NCBI RefSeq assembly: GCF_937981445.1
Contig: NZ_CALJON010000008.1
Location: 1 to 64,000 of the forward strand
Direction of reading: 5' to 3'
Source of the DNA: an uncultured Veillonella sp.
Lineage (GTDB): Bacteria > Bacillota > Negativicutes > Veillonellales > Veillonellaceae
DNA: 64,000 nt
The notes beneath the pieces were generated by a model. That model did not search any database. It saw only the letters and a list, made by a program, of their open reading frames with translations, and was not told the DNA's origin. Positions within the stretch are counted from its first letter, which is position 1. Every line of letters begins with the position of its first letter. The position numbers were made by a program, and so were the translations under genes. Positions 62,590 to 64,000 of the stretch are shown piece after piece.

Positions 62590-62621
62590 AGTGCACCTCC
62601 CTTCTTCTTATTCACTGCCTA

Positions 62622-62909
62622 TTACAGTGTAAAAGAATATTTTCTCGCAATTTTCACTATATCTGGATGCGGGTTAGGCAATACTAAGTGACAATACACT
62701 TCGCCCACTTCCTGTGCACGAGCTACGCCAGCTTCAACAGCTGATTGAACAGCCCCTACATCACCACTGATGATTACGGAAATGAGACCTGACGCTACGT
62801 TTTCGTAACCGATTAACTCTACGTCAGCTGCTTTACACATCGCATCAGCCGCTTCAAGGACCGATACAAGGCCAAATGTTTCTATAAAACCTAATGCATT
62901 GTGCTGCAT
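62622..62909 (-). CDS. BMC-H shell protein
   Basis: 95 residues, single BMC domain: ALGFIETFGLVSVLEAADAM, ADVELIGYENVASGLISVII, GDVGAVQSAVEAG. Hexamer tile of the shell. RBS AGGAGG, tightly packed between a second shell gene and the aldehyde dehydrogenase. Confidence 0.95.
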   Translation of the reverse strand: MQHNALGFIETFGLVSVLEAADAMCKAADVELIGYENVASGLISVIISGDVGAVQSAVEAGVARAQEVGEVYCHLVLPNPHPDIVKIARKYSFTL

Positions 62910-62918
62910 ACTAACCTC

Positions 62919-63218
62919 CTACTCATCCGCATCAAGTTCATGTGCGTCTACAATATGTTTAATTTTGCCAATTGGTCTTGGCATTACATTTTTCGCAGTC
63001 ATCTCGCCGCAAGCTGCTGCCGCTCTTGCCCCAGCTTCAACAGCTGTGGTCACTGCCGCTACATCGCCACACACGAGAACAGTAACTAAACCAGAACCAA
63101 CGTTTTCATAGGAAATTAGTTCCACATCAGCTGCTTTACACATCACATCAGCCGCTGCAATAGCTGGCACCATACCGCGAGTTTCTACTAAACCAAGCGC
63201 ATCACCTTGGTATTTCAT
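62919..63218 (-). CDS. BMC-H shell protein
   Basis: 99 residues, single BMC domain: ALGLVETRGMVPAIAAADVM, ADVELISYENVGSGLVTVLV, GDVAAVTTAVEAG, with an acidic C-terminal tail (HELDADE). Similar to its neighbour at 62622-62909, so the pair probably arose by duplication. RBS AGGAGG. Confidence 0.95.
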   Translation of the reverse strand: MKYQGDALGLVETRGMVPAIAAADVMCKAADVELISYENVGSGLVTVLVCGDVAAVTTAVEAGARAAAACGEMTAKNVMPRPIGKIKHIVDAHELDADE

Positions 63219-63242
63219 ATTTGTTCCTCCTGCTAATACATA

Positions 63243-64000
63243 CTATAATGTACTCTCAACAGCTGTAATGGCTGCTAAGTTCACAAGATCCTCTACTGAA
63301 TACTCTTCTGGTACACGCTGCACTGGCTTGGCTGCTCCGATGAGCAATGGTCCAAATGCTTGGGCGCTACCAAATAGTTTCACTAAGTTACACCCAATAT
63401 TTGCTGCATTAAGATCTGGGAAAATCAATACATTGGCTTTTCCTGCTACGTCAGATTGTGGTGCCTTACTTTTCGCAACGGATGGCACAATGGAAGCGTC
63501 CAATTGTAACTCTCCATCAATTTTATGTACAACATGCTTTTCTTTCACAATGTTGTAGGCATTTACCACTTTGTCTACAAGCGGATCTGATGCACTACCT
63601 TTACTAGAGAAAGATAGTAAGGAGACCCGTGGTACTCCAATTCCAAATACTTTTTCGGCAAGGTCTGCAGTGTTTATAGCAATATCAGCTAATTGTTCAG
63701 CTGTTGGATTTTTTACAACTTCACAATCACTGAAGAATAAAACGCCTTGCTGACCATACTCTGGTGTTTTAGTATGCATAATTGTAGTAGAAGCAATGGC
63801 ACTTTGACCTTTTTTAAGGCCTATAATTTGCGTTGCTGCCTCTGCAATTGTGCTATACTTGTACGAGTTTCCTACAATTAAACCATCCGCATGACCTGCT
63901 GCTACAAACATTAAGGCAAATATGGCTGGATTTGTCGTGAGCAGTTCAATGGCTCGTTCATAACCAAGTCCTTGTGCTTGCCCTTTGTTTTTTAAGCAAC
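63243..64000 (-). CDS. Phosphate acetyl/acyl-transferase (PTA/PTB family), C-terminal part; N-terminus outside window
   Basis: The frame stays open to the window edge, with NKGQAQGLGYERAIELLTTN before FALMFVAAGHADGLIVG, the conserved PTA/PTB core. Then SCEV-type GVLFFSDCEVVKNPTAEQLA, GSASDPLVDKV, ANVLIFPDLNAANIGCNLV. Converts acetyl-CoA to acetyl-phosphate, the step after aldehyde dehydrogenase in choline breakdown. Because it is a classical Pta-type protein, the PduL-type shell phosphotransacylase is either absent or outside the window. First gene of the visible operon. Confidence 0.9.
   Translation of the reverse strand, partial: CLKNKGQAQGLGYERAIELLTTNPAIFALMFVAAGHADGLIVGNSYKYSTIAEAATQIIGLKKGQSAIASTTIMHTKTPEYGQQGVLFFSDCEVVKNPTAEQLADIAINTADLAEKVFGIGVPRVSLLSFSSKGSASDPLVDKVVNAYNIVKEKHVVHKIDGELQLDASIVPSVAKSKAPQSDVAGKANVLIFPDLNAANIGCNLVKLFGSAQAFGPLLIGAAKPVQRVPEEYSVEDLVNLAAITAVESTL

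Overview
The window reads like the chromosome of a low-GC, Gram-negative-walled Firmicute of the class Negativicutes, most likely a Veillonella. The pointers are a YadA-type adhesin with an extended ESPR signal peptide (needs an outer membrane), Firmicute-like AGGAGG ribosome binding sites, AT-rich DNA, and non-glycolytic acid/sugar-acid metabolism. The assignment is inference from gene content. Most genes lie on the minus strand; the pst-pho block and one IclR regulator are on the plus strand.

Layout: 1-2566, 5' part of a trimeric autotransporter adhesin; 3.3-8.4 kb, GNAT acetyltransferase with a large insertion, DHA2-type MFS pump, beta-carbonic anhydrase, tRNA-Gly(CCC), EamA permease; 8.8-17.8 kb, an accessory island of poorly known proteins (mono-cluster ferredoxin fusion, two split helical/Gly-rich genes, two related membrane/coiled-coil proteins of which one carries an HNH-like motif, a Cys-rich mini-protein, a WYL regulator, an Asn-rich membrane protein); 18.0-24.5 kb, sugar-acid operon with galactonate dehydratase, Gat-type PTS, KDPG-type aldolase and a PRD regulator; 24.7-26.1 kb, MFS transporter; 26.4-26.8 kb, gene-free but strongly structured segment with its own promoter-like sequence; 26.8-35.1 kb, oxidative (non-phosphorylated) L-fucose pathway with an IclR regulator; 35.3-36.5 kb, alanine racemase; 36.8-43.0 kb, pstSCAB-phoB-phoR behind a Pho-box-like promoter; 43.1-48.7 kb, DcuC-type carrier, M20 amidohydrolase, exported PHP-domain protein; 48.8-64.0 kb, a glycyl-radical microcompartment operon for choline (cutC, cutD, two aldehyde dehydrogenases, shell proteins, EutP/EutQ/EutT-like proteins, a phosphotransacylase cut by the window edge, and a TPR-DUF4037 plus DUF4125 pair).

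How the parts work together: choline would enter through the EamA-type carrier, CutC (activated by CutD) would split it into trimethylamine and acetaldehyde inside the shell, aldehyde dehydrogenase would make acetyl-CoA and the phosphotransacylase acetyl-phosphate. The fucose block gives mutarotase/lactonase, dehydrogenase, dehydratase, aldolase and lactaldehyde reductase, ending in pyruvate and 1,2-propanediol. The galactonate block would give pyruvate plus a triose.

The most unusual observations are: (1) the 8.8-17.8 kb island, which looks like two related modules of an undescribed system; (2) exact-period tandem duplications of gene 3' ends, stop codon region included, behind at least five unrelated genes; (3) the structured intergenic region at 26.42-26.79 kb; (4) a nucleotidyltransferase-like TPR-DUF4037/DUF4125 pair inside a choline microcompartment operon.
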